Positions 40,055 to 48,836 of a DNA stretch of 64,000 nt are shown here, piece by piece (positions within the stretch are counted from its first letter, which is position 1; each line of letters begins with the position of its first letter). Source of the stretch: Microbacterium trichothecenolyticum (GTDB taxonomy: Bacteria > Actinomycetota > Actinomycetes > Actinomycetales > Microbacteriaceae); NCBI RefSeq assembly GCF_030818955.1, contig NZ_JAUTBF010000001.1, forward strand, positions 2,046,001 to 2,110,000. Direction: 5' to 3'. The position numbers were made by a program, and so were the translations under genes. Under the pieces are notes generated by a model that ran no database searches, was not told the DNA's origin, and was given only the letters and a program-made list of their open reading frames with translations.

Positions 40055-40114
40055 GGCAGCCTCCAGGGGTCGTTGCGAGCCTACGCACGGCCGGGCGGAA
40101 AACGCGTGGCTCCC

Positions 40115-40138
40115 GTAAAACAAACAGTGTATGTTTAC
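40115..40138. promoter_or_regulatory. TetR operator overlapping the amidase promoter
   Basis: Perfect core AAACA (40122-40126) / TGTTT (40132-40136) around GTGTA, within a wider imperfect palindrome GTAAA...TTTAC (40115-40138). It contains TATGTT (40130-40135), a plausible -10, only 7 bp before ATG 40143, suggesting a leaderless transcript directly blocked by the adjacent TetR protein. Confidence 0.65.
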
Positions 40139-40142
40139 CGCC

Positions 40143-42155
40143 ATGACCACCGAGGCCTTCACCGTCGTCGAGGCGGACGTCGACGCGCTGCAGGCGGCGC
40201 TCGCTGCGGGAACCGTCACCAGCGTCGAGCTCGTCGCCCGGTACCTCAACCGCATCGGCGCGTACGACCGCTCCGGCATGCGCCTCAACGCGGTCCCCGT
40301 GCTGCACCCCGGCGTCTTCGCCGAGGCCCGCGCCGCCGACGAACGGCGTGCGCGGGGCGAGCGACGCGGCCCCCTCGACGGCATCCCTTTCACCGCGAAG
40401 GACAGCTATCGGGTGACGGGCCTGCCCGTGGCATCCGGGTCACCCGCCTTCGTCGACGTCATCGCCCGAGACGACGCCTTCGCGATCGAACGGCTGCGCG
40501 CGGCCGGCGCCGTCTTCCTCGGGCTGACCAACATGCCGCCCATGGCCGCCGGCGGCATGCAGCGCGGCGTCTACGGCCGTGCCGAGTCGCCCTACAACGC
40601 CGACTTCCTCACCTCGGCGTTCGGCTCGGGCTCATCAAACGGCTCGGGCACCGCGACCGCGGCGAGCTTCGCCGCGTTCGGCCTGGGCGAAGAGACCTGG
40701 TCTTCGGGGCGCGCGCCGGCCTCTCACAACGCCCTCGTGGCCTACACCCCCTCACGCGGGGTGATCTCGGTACGCGGCAACTGGCCGCTCGTGCCGACGA
40801 TGGACGTCGTGGTGCCGCACACGCGCTCGATCGCCGACCTGCGCCACGTGCTGGACGCCGTGATCGCCGACGACCCCGACACCTCCGGCGACCTGTGGCG
40901 TATGCAGCCCTGGATCGATCTGCCGCACCCCTCCGCGGTGCGCCCCGACTCGTTCGCCACACTGGAGACGCCGCCGCTGGCGGGACGGCGCTTCGCCGTG
41001 CCGCGCATCTACGTCAACGGCGACCCCGACAGCGCGATCCCCATCGACACCCGCGAAAGCGTGATGGAGCTGTGGCGCGCCCTGCGCGCCGACCTCGAGG
41101 CCGCCGGCGCCGAGGTCGTCGAGACCGACTTCCCGGTGGTCGAGCGCTACGAGAAGCTGCACGAGGGCGACGAGGACTTCCTCGACCGGGGTTTCGTCAC
41201 CCGCGAGTTCCTCGATGACGAGGTCGGCGACCTGGCGGTGTGGGCGATGGACGCCTTCCTGCGCTCCAACGGCGACCCCGATCTGAACCGCCTGGCCGAC
41301 GCCGACCCGACCCGGATCTTCCCGCCGCCCGCCGGCGCGCTGCACGACCGGTACGGCATCTGGCATTTCGACATCTCGTACGACATCGGCGACTACGTGC
41401 AGCGTGCCCGCGCGTGGGAGCCCGACTGGCGCGAGGTGCCGAGCCTCGAGCGCGGCCTGCGGGGCCTCGAACATACGCGCCGCGTGGACTTCGAGCAGTG
41501 GTTGCACGAAGAGGGCTTCGACGCGGTGACCTTTCCCACGCAGTCCGACGTCGGCCCCGCCGACGCCGACGTGAACCCGGCCTCGGCCGACATCGCGTGG
41601 CGCAACGGCGTATGGGTGTCCAACGGCAACCTCGTTCCCCGCCATCTCGGCATCCCGACCGTGACGGTGCCGATGGGGACGATGGCCGATACGGGGATGC
41701 CGGTGGGTCTGACGATCGCGGGAGCGGCGTACAGCGACACCCGGCTCGTGCAGCTCGGCGCGGCGATCGCGGCTCTCGGCGAGCGCCGCACGCCGCCGCC
41801 GCGCACACCGGCCCTGTCCGACGAGGCGCTGTTCGCCACGTCGAGACCCGTCGCCGCGGGTGATCTGACGGTGTCGCTCGACGACGTCTCCCTCTCGGGC
41901 ACCCGGGTGCGGTTCACCGCGACGGTCACGACCGGTGAGGAGGCCGAGGTGGTCGCCTTCGTCGACGGCGCTCGCGTCGGGGTCTCGCGCGACGGTGCGC
42001 ATGTCAGCGGCGCGACCGATGTCGCACCCGGCGCGTACGGTGAGCCCGTGAGCGAGTGGGTCGCCCCGTACGGTCCACTCGTCGTCGTCGTCGCCCGCAC
42101 CACCGCCGGCGTCGTCGCCGGGGCGGTCGCGACCACCCCGCATGCTTCGCTCTGA
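40143..42155 (+). CDS. amidase signature family hydrolase
   Basis: Protein of 670 residues. The catalytic Lys is in PFTAKDSY (about 86), and the Ser pair in GSGSSNGSGTATAA and ETWSSGRAPASHN completes the Ser-cisSer-Lys triad. The remainder of the fold extends to TIAGAAYSDTRLVQLGAAIAAL; about 120 extra C-terminal residues form a beta-rich domain (LTVSLDDVSLSGTRVRF ... VVAFVDGARVGV). ATG 40143 follows the operator directly; ATG 40131 in the operator is an alternative. First gene of an operon with the aminotransferase fusion and agmatine deiminase, so it may hydrolyse a carbamoyl or amide intermediate. Confidence 0.9.
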   Translation: MTTEAFTVVEADVDALQAALAAGTVTSVELVARYLNRIGAYDRSGMRLNAVPVLHPGVFAEARAADERRARGERRGPLDGIPFTAKDSYRVTGLPVASGSPAFVDVIARDDAFAIERLRAAGAVFLGLTNMPPMAAGGMQRGVYGRAESPYNADFLTSAFGSGSSNGSGTATAASFAAFGLGEETWSSGRAPASHNALVAYTPSRGVISVRGNWPLVPTMDVVVPHTRSIADLRHVLDAVIADDPDTSGDLWRMQPWIDLPHPSAVRPDSFATLETPPLAGRRFAVPRIYVNGDPDSAIPIDTRESVMELWRALRADLEAAGAEVVETDFPVVERYEKLHEGDEDFLDRGFVTREFLDDEVGDLAVWAMDAFLRSNGDPDLNRLADADPTRIFPPPAGALHDRYGIWHFDISYDIGDYVQRARAWEPDWREVPSLERGLRGLEHTRRVDFEQWLHEEGFDAVTFPTQSDVGPADADVNPASADIAWRNGVWVSNGNLVPRHLGIPTVTVPMGTMADTGMPVGLTIAGAAYSDTRLVQLGAAIAALGERRTPPPRTPALSDEALFATSRPVAAGDLTVSLDDVSLSGTRVRFTATVTTGEEAEVVAFVDGARVGVSRDGAHVSGATDVAPGAYGEPVSEWVAPYGPLVVVVARTTAGVVAGAVATTPHASL

Positions 42156-42182
42156 GATCCCAGCCCTTCGAGGAAGAGACTG

Positions 42183-45047
42183 ATGACCGACGTCTTCGAC
42201 TACTTCGCCCAGGTCGACCTCCCCACGCCCACGCTCTCCGACGACGAGGTGCGCCGGCTGTTCGCCGAGGTCTTCGGCATCGACATCGACGTGCAGGCGC
42301 TGGGCAGCCAACAGGATCAGAACTTCCGCGTCTTCGCGTGCGGCTCGGCGGAACCGCTCGGGGTGCTCAAGCTCAGCAACCCGGTCTTCAGCGAGGCCGA
42401 GATCGACATGCAAGACGCCGCGGCCGCCGTCGTCGCCGACCGGAGCGCGCAGGTACGCGTCCCCCGCATCGTGGAGGGCCCGCGCGGGCCGATGTCGGCG
42501 TGGTGGGAGTCGTCGCAGGGGCGCATCCACGCGCGCGTCATCGAGAACATCGCCGGACGCACCCTCACGGGCTCCGGCTACCTCTCCTCCGCCGTCGTCG
42601 AGGCCATGGGCGCCCTGGCCGGGGCGGTCAGCCTGTCGCTCGCCGACTTCGCGCACCCCGCGAGCGGTCGGGTGCTGCAGTGGAATCTGCAGCATGCCGC
42701 CCGCGTGATCGACACCCTGCTCCCCCTCGAACCGGATGCCGCGGTGCGCGGTGCCGCGCACCGCGCGGCCGATGCGGCCCTCGCCGCCCTCGCGCCCGTC
42801 GCCGACGCTCTGCCGGTGCAGGCCGGGCACTTCGACGTCACCGATGACAACGTGCTGCGCGCCGACGGCAACGCGGTGCCCGACGCGATCATCGACTTCG
42901 GCGACGTCTGCGCCTCATGGCGGGTGGGTGAAATCGCGGTGACGGTGTCGTCGGTGCTCCACCACGACGGCGCCTCGCCCGAGACGACGCTGCCCGCCAT
43001 CCGCGCGTTCGACCAGCTGCGGGCCCTGAGCGACGACGAGATCACGGCGTTGTGGCCGCTCGTCGTGCTGCGCGGCGTCGTGCTCGTGCTCAGCGGGCGG
43101 GCCCAGGTGCGCCTCGACGACGAGAACCTGTACGCCTCGACCGCGCTCGAGCGGGAGTTCCGCATCCTCGAGCAGGCGGCGTCCGTCCCCCTTGCGGTGA
43201 TGACCGCCACGATCCGTGCGGCTCTGGGCCGCCGTTCCCGCCCGGACCGCGCCTGGACCGGCCCGCAGCTCGTGCCCGTCGTCGGGCCGCGCGTCGAGCT
43301 CGACGCCTCGACCGAGTCGCCCCTGAACGACGACGGTGCGTGGCTCGACCCGACGGCCCTGGATGCCGCCGCCACCGCGGCCCTCGATGCCGGCGCCGCG
43401 GCGGTCACCGTGCCCGCGTGGCGGGCGCAGCTCACCGGCACCGTCGATCCTCTCCCCTCGACGACGGCGACCATCCCGACGGGGGTCACCCTCTGGCTGG
43501 ATCAGCCGGCACCCCTGCCGCCCGGCGAGGTCGTCCACGACGGCGACGCCCTCACGTGGACCTCGGGCGATGAGACCGTGATCGTCACGGGGATGCCGGT
43601 GGGCTCGGCATCCCCGGTTCTCCCCTCCCGGAGGCGCCTGGTCCTCAGGCGGGCGGCCGGCGGCGACGTTCCGCCGCTCCGCGTCTCGCCCTCGCTGGCC
43701 GCAGCCTGGCGCCAGGTCGTCGGCGACCCCGGCGCGGCCCTCGGCCTTACCGCCGTGCCGCCGCCCGCCGACGACGCCCTCGACCGGCGGCACGCGGTGC
43801 TGGCCGAGGTGCAGGAGCACTACTACGCCGCGCCTCCGCGCATCGAGCGCGGCTGGCGTGAGTATCTGATCGACGTCGACGGGCGCGTGTACCTCGACAT
43901 GGTCAACAACGTCGCCTCGGTCGGGCACGCCCACCCGCACGTCGTCACGGCGGGCGCACGGCAGATGCACCTGCTGAACACGAACTCGCGGTTCCACTAC
44001 CGGGCCATCGCCGACTACGCCGAGCGCATCGCCGCGACCCTCCCCGACGGCTTCGACACCGTGTTCTTCGTCAACTCCGGTTCCGAGGCCACCGACCTCG
44101 CGATCCGCCTGGCCATGGCCGCGACCGGTCGCCCCGACATCGTCGCGATGCGCGAGGCGTACCACGGCTGGACCTACGCCAGCGATGCGGTGTCGACCTC
44201 GATCGCCGACAACCCGTTCGCCCTCGAGACCCGGCCCGCGTGGGTGCACACCGTCGATGCCGCCAATTCCTATCGCGGCCGGCACCGGGGAGCGGATGCC
44301 GAGAAGTACGCGCCCGAGGCCGTCGCCGTGATCGACGAGCTCGCGGCATCCGGTCGCCCGCCCGCGGGCTTCATCGCCGAGCCGTACTTCGGCAACGCCG
44401 GTGGCGTCGCGCTGCCCGACGGATACCTGAGCGCGGTGTACGCCGCGATCCGCAGCCACGGCGGACTCGCCATCGCCGACGAGGTGCAGGTCGGCTACGG
44501 CCGGCTCGGCGAATGGTTCTGGGGCTTCCAGCAGCAGGGCGCCGTGCCCGACATCGTCGCCGTGGCGAAGTCGATCGGCGGCGGCCACCCCCTCGGGGCG
44601 GTCATCACGCGCCGCGAGATCGCCGACCGCTACCGCACGCAGGGATACTTCTTCTCGTCCACCGGCGGCTCGCCCGTGTCGGCGGCGATCGGCATGGCCG
44701 TGCTCGACGTGATCGCGCAGGAGGGCCTGCAAGAGAACGCCCGGGTCGTCGGCGGCCATCTGAAGAGGCGGCTCGAAGAGCTCGCGGGCGTGCACGCCCT
44801 CATCGGCGCCGTACACGGGTCGGGGCTCTACCTCGGGCTCGAGTTCGTGCGCGATCGCGAGACCCTGGAGCCCGCCACCGCCGAGACCGCCGCCATCTGC
44901 GACCGCCTGCTCGAACTCGGCGTCGTCATGCAGCCCACCGGCGACCACCAGAACGTGCTCAAGATCAAGCCGCCGCTGGTCACGACGCGCGCCTCGGTCG
45001 ACGTGTTCGTCGACGCGCTGGATCACGTGCTGACCACCGGGTTCTGA
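42183..45047 (+). CDS. phosphotransferase / linker / class III aminotransferase fusion
   Basis: Protein of 954 residues with three parts. Residues about 1-350: APH-like kinase fold with GHFDVTDDNVL (catalytic Asp) and IIDFGD (metal ligand). About 350-530: a beta-rich linker where some homologues carry an M23-like domain; I see no peptidase motif. About 535-954: PLP aminotransferase (DMVNNVASVGHAHP, FVNSGSEATDLAIRLA, IADEVQVGYGRLG, PLP-Lys in AVAKSIGGGHPLG). Relatives of the last domain act on ethanolamine phosphate or diamines. A kinase fused to a PLP enzyme suggests phosphorylation followed by elimination or transamination. Starts 27 bp after the amidase. Confidence 0.9.
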   Translation: MTDVFDYFAQVDLPTPTLSDDEVRRLFAEVFGIDIDVQALGSQQDQNFRVFACGSAEPLGVLKLSNPVFSEAEIDMQDAAAAVVADRSAQVRVPRIVEGPRGPMSAWWESSQGRIHARVIENIAGRTLTGSGYLSSAVVEAMGALAGAVSLSLADFAHPASGRVLQWNLQHAARVIDTLLPLEPDAAVRGAAHRAADAALAALAPVADALPVQAGHFDVTDDNVLRADGNAVPDAIIDFGDVCASWRVGEIAVTVSSVLHHDGASPETTLPAIRAFDQLRALSDDEITALWPLVVLRGVVLVLSGRAQVRLDDENLYASTALEREFRILEQAASVPLAVMTATIRAALGRRSRPDRAWTGPQLVPVVGPRVELDASTESPLNDDGAWLDPTALDAAATAALDAGAAAVTVPAWRAQLTGTVDPLPSTTATIPTGVTLWLDQPAPLPPGEVVHDGDALTWTSGDETVIVTGMPVGSASPVLPSRRRLVLRRAAGGDVPPLRVSPSLAAAWRQVVGDPGAALGLTAVPPPADDALDRRHAVLAEVQEHYYAAPPRIERGWREYLIDVDGRVYLDMVNNVASVGHAHPHVVTAGARQMHLLNTNSRFHYRAIADYAERIAATLPDGFDTVFFVNSGSEATDLAIRLAMAATGRPDIVAMREAYHGWTYASDAVSTSIADNPFALETRPAWVHTVDAANSYRGRHRGADAEKYAPEAVAVIDELAASGRPPAGFIAEPYFGNAGGVALPDGYLSAVYAAIRSHGGLAIADEVQVGYGRLGEWFWGFQQQGAVPDIVAVAKSIGGGHPLGAVITRREIADRYRTQGYFFSSTGGSPVSAAIGMAVLDVIAQEGLQENARVVGGHLKRRLEELAGVHALIGAVHGSGLYLGLEFVRDRETLEPATAETAAICDRLLELGVVMQPTGDHQNVLKIKPPLVTTRASVDVFVDALDHVLTTGF

Positions 45048-45093
45048 CGCCCCGCACCCGAGCACCCGCCCACCCCCATCAGAAGGAGCCGCC

Positions 45094-46122
45094 ATGTGGC
45101 GCATGCCCGCCGAATCCGCCCGGCACGAGCGCACGTGGATGGCTTTCCCCCGCGAGGGCGTCACCCTGGGCGAGGGCACGGCGACCCGCGAGGAGGGGTA
45201 CCGCGCGTGGGCCGACGTCGCCCACGCCGTCGCGCAGTTCGAGCCGGTCACGATGGTCGTCGACCCGACCGAGATGACCCGCGCCCGACGCATGCTCACC
45301 TCGTCGATCGAGATCGTCGAAGCCCCGCTGGACGAGTTCTGGATGCGCGACGTGGGGCCCACCTTCGTCGTCGACCCGGACCGGCCGGGTGTGCTCGGCG
45401 CGGTCGACTGGATCTTCAACGGCTGGGGCGCCCCCGATTGGGCCGAGTGGCAGAAGTCGGCTCTTCTGGCCCGGGTGGTGGCAGAGCACGTCGGCGCCGA
45501 GCGCATCGACTCGCTGCTCGTGGCCGAGGGCGGCGGCCTGCACGTCGACGGCGAGGGCACCGTGCTGCTGACCGAGACCGTGCAGCTCGACCCGCGCCGC
45601 AACCCCTTCGCCGATCGCGCCCGCGTCGAGGCCGAGATGGCTCGCACGATCGGGGCGACGGATGCCGTGTGGCTCTCACGAGGCCTGACCCGCGACTACG
45701 ACGACTTCGGTACCAACGGCCACGTCGACATCGTCGCGACCTTCGCCGCACCCGATCACGTGCTCATCCACGATCAGACCGATGCCGACCACCCTGACCA
45801 CGAGGTCTCGCGCCTCGTCCGCCGGGAGCTCTCCGACGCCTTCGCGGCCCTCGGACGCACCGTGACCATCACCGGCGTTCCCGCTCCCTCGACCGTGCGC
45901 GACGACCACGGATGGGTGGACTGGAGCTACATCAACCATCTCGTCACCAACGACGGCGTGGTGCTGTGCGGCTTCGGCGACGAGACCGCCGACGCCCGCG
46001 CACGCGACATCGTCGCGGACGCGTACCCGGGGCGGCGTGTGGTCACGGTCGACGCACGTGCGCTGTTCGACCGGGGTGGCGGCATCCACTGCATCACGCA
46101 GCAGCAGCCCACCGTGAACTGA
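45094..46122 (+). CDS. agmatine deiminase family protein
   Basis: Guanidino-group-modifying enzyme of 342 residues (Porph_PAD fold). ATG 45094 follows AGAAGGAGCC. Substrate-positioning and catalytic segments are present: EAPLDEFWMRDVGPTFV, EGGGLHVDGEG, GTNGHVDIVATF and catalytic Cys in GGGIHCITQQQP near the C-terminus. Expected to convert agmatine to N-carbamoylputrescine plus ammonia. Last gene of the TetR-controlled operon. Confidence 0.92.
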   Translation: MWRMPAESARHERTWMAFPREGVTLGEGTATREEGYRAWADVAHAVAQFEPVTMVVDPTEMTRARRMLTSSIEIVEAPLDEFWMRDVGPTFVVDPDRPGVLGAVDWIFNGWGAPDWAEWQKSALLARVVAEHVGAERIDSLLVAEGGGLHVDGEGTVLLTETVQLDPRRNPFADRARVEAEMARTIGATDAVWLSRGLTRDYDDFGTNGHVDIVATFAAPDHVLIHDQTDADHPDHEVSRLVRRELSDAFAALGRTVTITGVPAPSTVRDDHGWVDWSYINHLVTNDGVVLCGFGDETADARARDIVADAYPGRRVVTVDARALFDRGGGIHCITQQQPTVN

Positions 46123-46126
46123 GCGG

Positions 46127-46693
46127 TCACCGGAGAACGTCGGGCGTCCACTCCGGCCACTCCACCCGCCCGACCGGGATGCCGTTCTGATACCGAGCCA
46201 CGAGCCGGAACGGCGCGGCAGCGCGGCTGTTGTCGAGAAAATCGGCGCGATCTGCGATGTCGCGAGCGGCGGACACGTACGTCCAGAGTCGCTCGTACCG
46301 CGCGCGCACCTTCTGCTCGGGCACGTCGTGTCCGCGATCGAAAGCCACGCGCTCCTGGACGCGGCGCACGGTGACCTCGAGCGGGAGCATCATCACGTGG
46401 AGGTGGACGTGGTAACCATGGGCTCGGGCCTCCTGCACGAGCTGGAGCTTGCTCTCGTGACTGAACACGGTTTCCGAGATGAAGGAGTCGCCGCGCGCGA
46501 TCGCGTGCGCGCGCTGTTCAGCGGCGGCTTGCGAGGCCTCGCGAGCGTGTTCCATCTGCGCATCCGGCCATCGTTCGGCAGCGATCACATCGGCGTTGAT
46601 GAAGGGCAGATGCGTCACGGAGCCGATGACGCGGGTCACGAATGTGGTCTTCCCGGAGCCGTTCGGACCCGCGATCAGATGGAGGACGGGCAT
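46127..46693 (-). CDS. zeta-toxin-like P-loop kinase
   Basis: Protein of 188 residues. Walker A GPNGSGKTTF (residues 8-17), INADVIAAERWP and FISETVFSHESKLQLV match zeta-toxin/UDP-N-acetylglucosamine kinase proteins, which phosphorylate a nucleotide-sugar or other metabolite. ATG 46693 overlaps the stop of the ParD-like gene as ATGA, the classic antitoxin-first arrangement. Converges on the agmatine deiminase gene, 4 bp apart. Toxicity is inferred, not proven. Confidence 0.85.
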   Translation of the reverse strand: MPVLHLIAGPNGSGKTTFVTRVIGSVTHLPFINADVIAAERWPDAQMEHAREASQAAAEQRAHAIARGDSFISETVFSHESKLQLVQEARAHGYHVHLHVMMLPLEVTVRRVQERVAFDRGHDVPEQKVRARYERLWTYVSAARDIADRADFLDNSRAAAPFRLVARYQNGIPVGRVEWPEWTPDVLR

Positions 46694-47049
46694 CAGTGGG
46701 CGCGAGGATCGCGCGCGACGACGCCTCCGTCGTCATCCGCTTCGGTCCATGGCCGCCCGGCGGAGGTGAACTCCGCGGCAAGGTCGAGAGAGGCGATGCG
46801 ATGCGCGAACTGTTCTTCCCACTCGGCGCGCACGCGCGCCTGTTCCGGTTCCGAGAGGTTGTCGTAGCGCGCCTCACCGGCGAGTACGCGCTGGATATCG
46901 CGGGCACTCACGCGCGCCGACGACTCGAGTTCACGGCCGATCCGCGCCCAATGAGAGATCTGTTGGGCGGCACTTCGACTGGCGGCGGCACCGACCGCCT
47001 GCGCCGCCTCGTAGAGGTCTCCGTCCACGCGGGTGGGCATCGTACGCAT
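46693..47049 (-). CDS. ParD-like antitoxin of the zeta pair
   Basis: Protein of 118 residues starting MRTMPTRVDGDLYEAAQAVGAA (ATG 47049; a second Met at position 4 is possible). The N-terminal 60 residues fit the ParD-like ribbon-helix-helix family (RSAAQQISHWARIGRELE); the C-terminal part is charged (YDNLSEPEQARVRAEWEEQF) and probably binds the toxin. A perfect 8-bp inverted repeat sits 8 bp upstream of the start, consistent with autoregulation. Confidence 0.82.
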   Translation of the reverse strand: MRTMPTRVDGDLYEAAQAVGAAASRSAAQQISHWARIGRELESSARVSARDIQRVLAGEARYDNLSEPEQARVRAEWEEQFAHRIASLDLAAEFTSAGRPWTEADDDGGVVARDPRAH

Positions 47050-47056
47050 CTCTTCA

Positions 47057-47075
47057 GTGTAGCAATCTGCTACAC
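47057..47075. promoter_or_regulatory. toxin-antitoxin operator
   Basis: Perfect inverted repeat GTGTAGCA (47057-47064) / TGCTACAC (47068-47075) with a 3-bp centre, immediately upstream of the antitoxin start at 47049. Typical geometry for a ribbon-helix-helix autorepressor. Confidence 0.75.
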
Positions 47076-47190
47076 GACAGGGGGGCGCACTCGTGTTCCG
47101 GCGTACGGCAGCACCGACAGAGCCCTCCCCCGCGGGAGCGACTACGGTGGGATGCGGCGAAGCCGCCCTCGCGGCTGTCGCCCCACGCTC

Positions 47191-47952
47191 ATGAGACCGC
47201 CCCTTCCCTCGCCCCTCCTGCTCGCCGGGCCCGTCCTCGTCGTCGGCGACGGCCGCATGGGCCGCGCGCTCGTCGCAGCCCTCGAGGAGGCCGGCGTGCG
47301 GGTCGCGGGCCCCGTGGGCCGGGGCGAGACGGGTGCGGACGCCGGGATCGTGCTCCTGGCGGTGCCGGATGCCGCGATCGCGTCCGCTGCCAGTGCCCTC
47401 GCCCCCGGACGCCTGGTCGGCCACCTCTCCGGGGCACGAGATCTCTCCGTCCTGCACCCGCACGAGGCCTTCAGCCTCCACCCCCTCATGACGGTGACCG
47501 GCCCCGGGGCGCCCTTCGCGGGTGTCACCGCCGCCCTCGCGGCGACCACCCCCGCGGCGTTCTCGGTCGCGGCCGCTCTCGCCGACGTCCTGGGGATGAC
47601 GGGGGTCGAGGTCCGCGACGAAGACCGGGTGGCGTACCACGCCGCCGCCTCGATCGCGGCGAACTTCCTCGTGACGCTCGAAGGGATCGCCGAGCAGCTC
47701 GCGGCGACCGCCGGGATCGAGCGGGAGGCCCTCGTTCCCCTCGTGCGCGCCGCCGTCGACAACTGGGCCGACCGCGGAGCCGCCGCCGCCCTGACCGGTC
47801 CGGTCTCCCGCGGCGATACGGCCACGATCGCGCGACAGCGCCAGGCGATCGCCGAGCGCCTCCCCGACCGCGTGGCGCTGTTCGATGCCCTGGTCGACGC
47901 CACGCGCGAGCTCGCCGCCACCCAACGCACCAGAATCGAGGCCGCCCCGTGA
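47191..47952 (+). CDS. DUF2520 / Rossmann-like NAD(P)-binding protein of the pantothenate cluster
   Basis: Protein of 253 residues. N-terminal dinucleotide fold (GPVLVVGDGRMGRALVAALEEAGVRV) and a helical C-terminal domain (YHAAASIAANFLVTLEGIAEQLAA) like ketopantoate and pyrroline-carboxylate reductases. Its stop overlaps the panC start as GTGA. No panE is visible in the cluster, so it is a reasonable candidate for the missing ketopantoate reductase step, but this is inference. ATG 47191. Confidence 0.85.
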   Translation: MRPPLPSPLLLAGPVLVVGDGRMGRALVAALEEAGVRVAGPVGRGETGADAGIVLLAVPDAAIASAASALAPGRLVGHLSGARDLSVLHPHEAFSLHPLMTVTGPGAPFAGVTAALAATTPAAFSVAAALADVLGMTGVEVRDEDRVAYHAAASIAANFLVTLEGIAEQLAATAGIEREALVPLVRAAVDNWADRGAAAALTGPVSRGDTATIARQRQAIAERLPDRVALFDALVDATRELAATQRTRIEAAP

Positions 47953-48836
47953 GCGTTCGCGTTGTTCGCACCGTCGCCGAGTTGCGCGCAGCCCTCGCCC
48001 CGCACCGGGCGGCCGGGATCGGTTTCGTGCCCACCATGGGAGCCCTGCACGAGGGGCACCTGTCGCTGCTGCGTGCTGCCCGTGCCGAGAACGCCACGGT
48101 CGTGCTGTCGATCTTCGTCAACCCGACGCAGTTCGGCGAGGCCGCCGACCTCGCGGCGTATCCGCGCACCGAAGACGCCGACGTCGCGCTGGCCGGCGAG
48201 GCCGGCACCGACCTCGTCTTCGCCCCCTCCGCTGCCGAGATGTACCCGGCCGGTTTCGCCACGTCCGTTTGCGTGGGCGGCGCCATCACTGCAACGCTCG
48301 AGGGGGCGCTCCGCGGCCGCTCCCACTTCGACGGAGTCGCCACGGTCGTCGCGAAGCTGTTGCTCGCGGTGCAGCCCGACCGCGCGTACTTCGGCGCCAA
48401 AGACGCACAGCAAGTCGTCGTGGTGCGGCGGATGGTGAGCGATCTCGGCATCCCCGTCGAGATCGTCGCGTGCCCGACCTCTCGCGACGCCGACGGCCTG
48501 GCCCGCTCGAGCCGCAACACGCGCCTGTCGGCCGAGGCGCGTGAGCAGGCGGCCGCCATCCCCCGGTCTCTGCGCGCCGCTCAGGACGCCTTCGCCGGCG
48601 GCATCCGCGATCCGCGCGGACTCACGATCCGGGTGCGCGACGAACTCGCCGCGGCGGGGTTGGACCCGGAGTACGTCGAGATCGTCGACGCCGACACTCT
48701 CGAGCCGATCGCCGACCTGGCGGGGCCCGCGCTGCTCGCCGTCGCCGTGCGCGTCGGCGAGGTTCGGCTCATCGACAACGTGGTGCTCGCCCCGGGCGTC
48801 GACGACCGCATCGCCCTCGAAAGCGGATCCGCGTGA
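47949..48836 (+). CDS. panC: pantoate-beta-alanine ligase
   Basis: ATP-dependent ligase of 295 residues making pantothenate from pantoate and beta-alanine. HIGH-like motif in PTMGALHEGHLSLLR, LSIFVNPTQF and YFGAKDAQQVVVVRRM are diagnostic, as is the SSRNTRLS C-domain motif. GTG 47949 overlaps the upstream gene; the stop overlaps panB, making a tightly coupled trio. No oddities. Confidence 0.96.
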   Translation: MSVRVVRTVAELRAALAPHRAAGIGFVPTMGALHEGHLSLLRAARAENATVVLSIFVNPTQFGEAADLAAYPRTEDADVALAGEAGTDLVFAPSAAEMYPAGFATSVCVGGAITATLEGALRGRSHFDGVATVVAKLLLAVQPDRAYFGAKDAQQVVVVRRMVSDLGIPVEIVACPTSRDADGLARSSRNTRLSAEAREQAAAIPRSLRAAQDAFAGGIRDPRGLTIRVRDELAAAGLDPEYVEIVDADTLEPIADLAGPALLAVAVRVGEVRLIDNVVLAPGVDDRIALESGSA

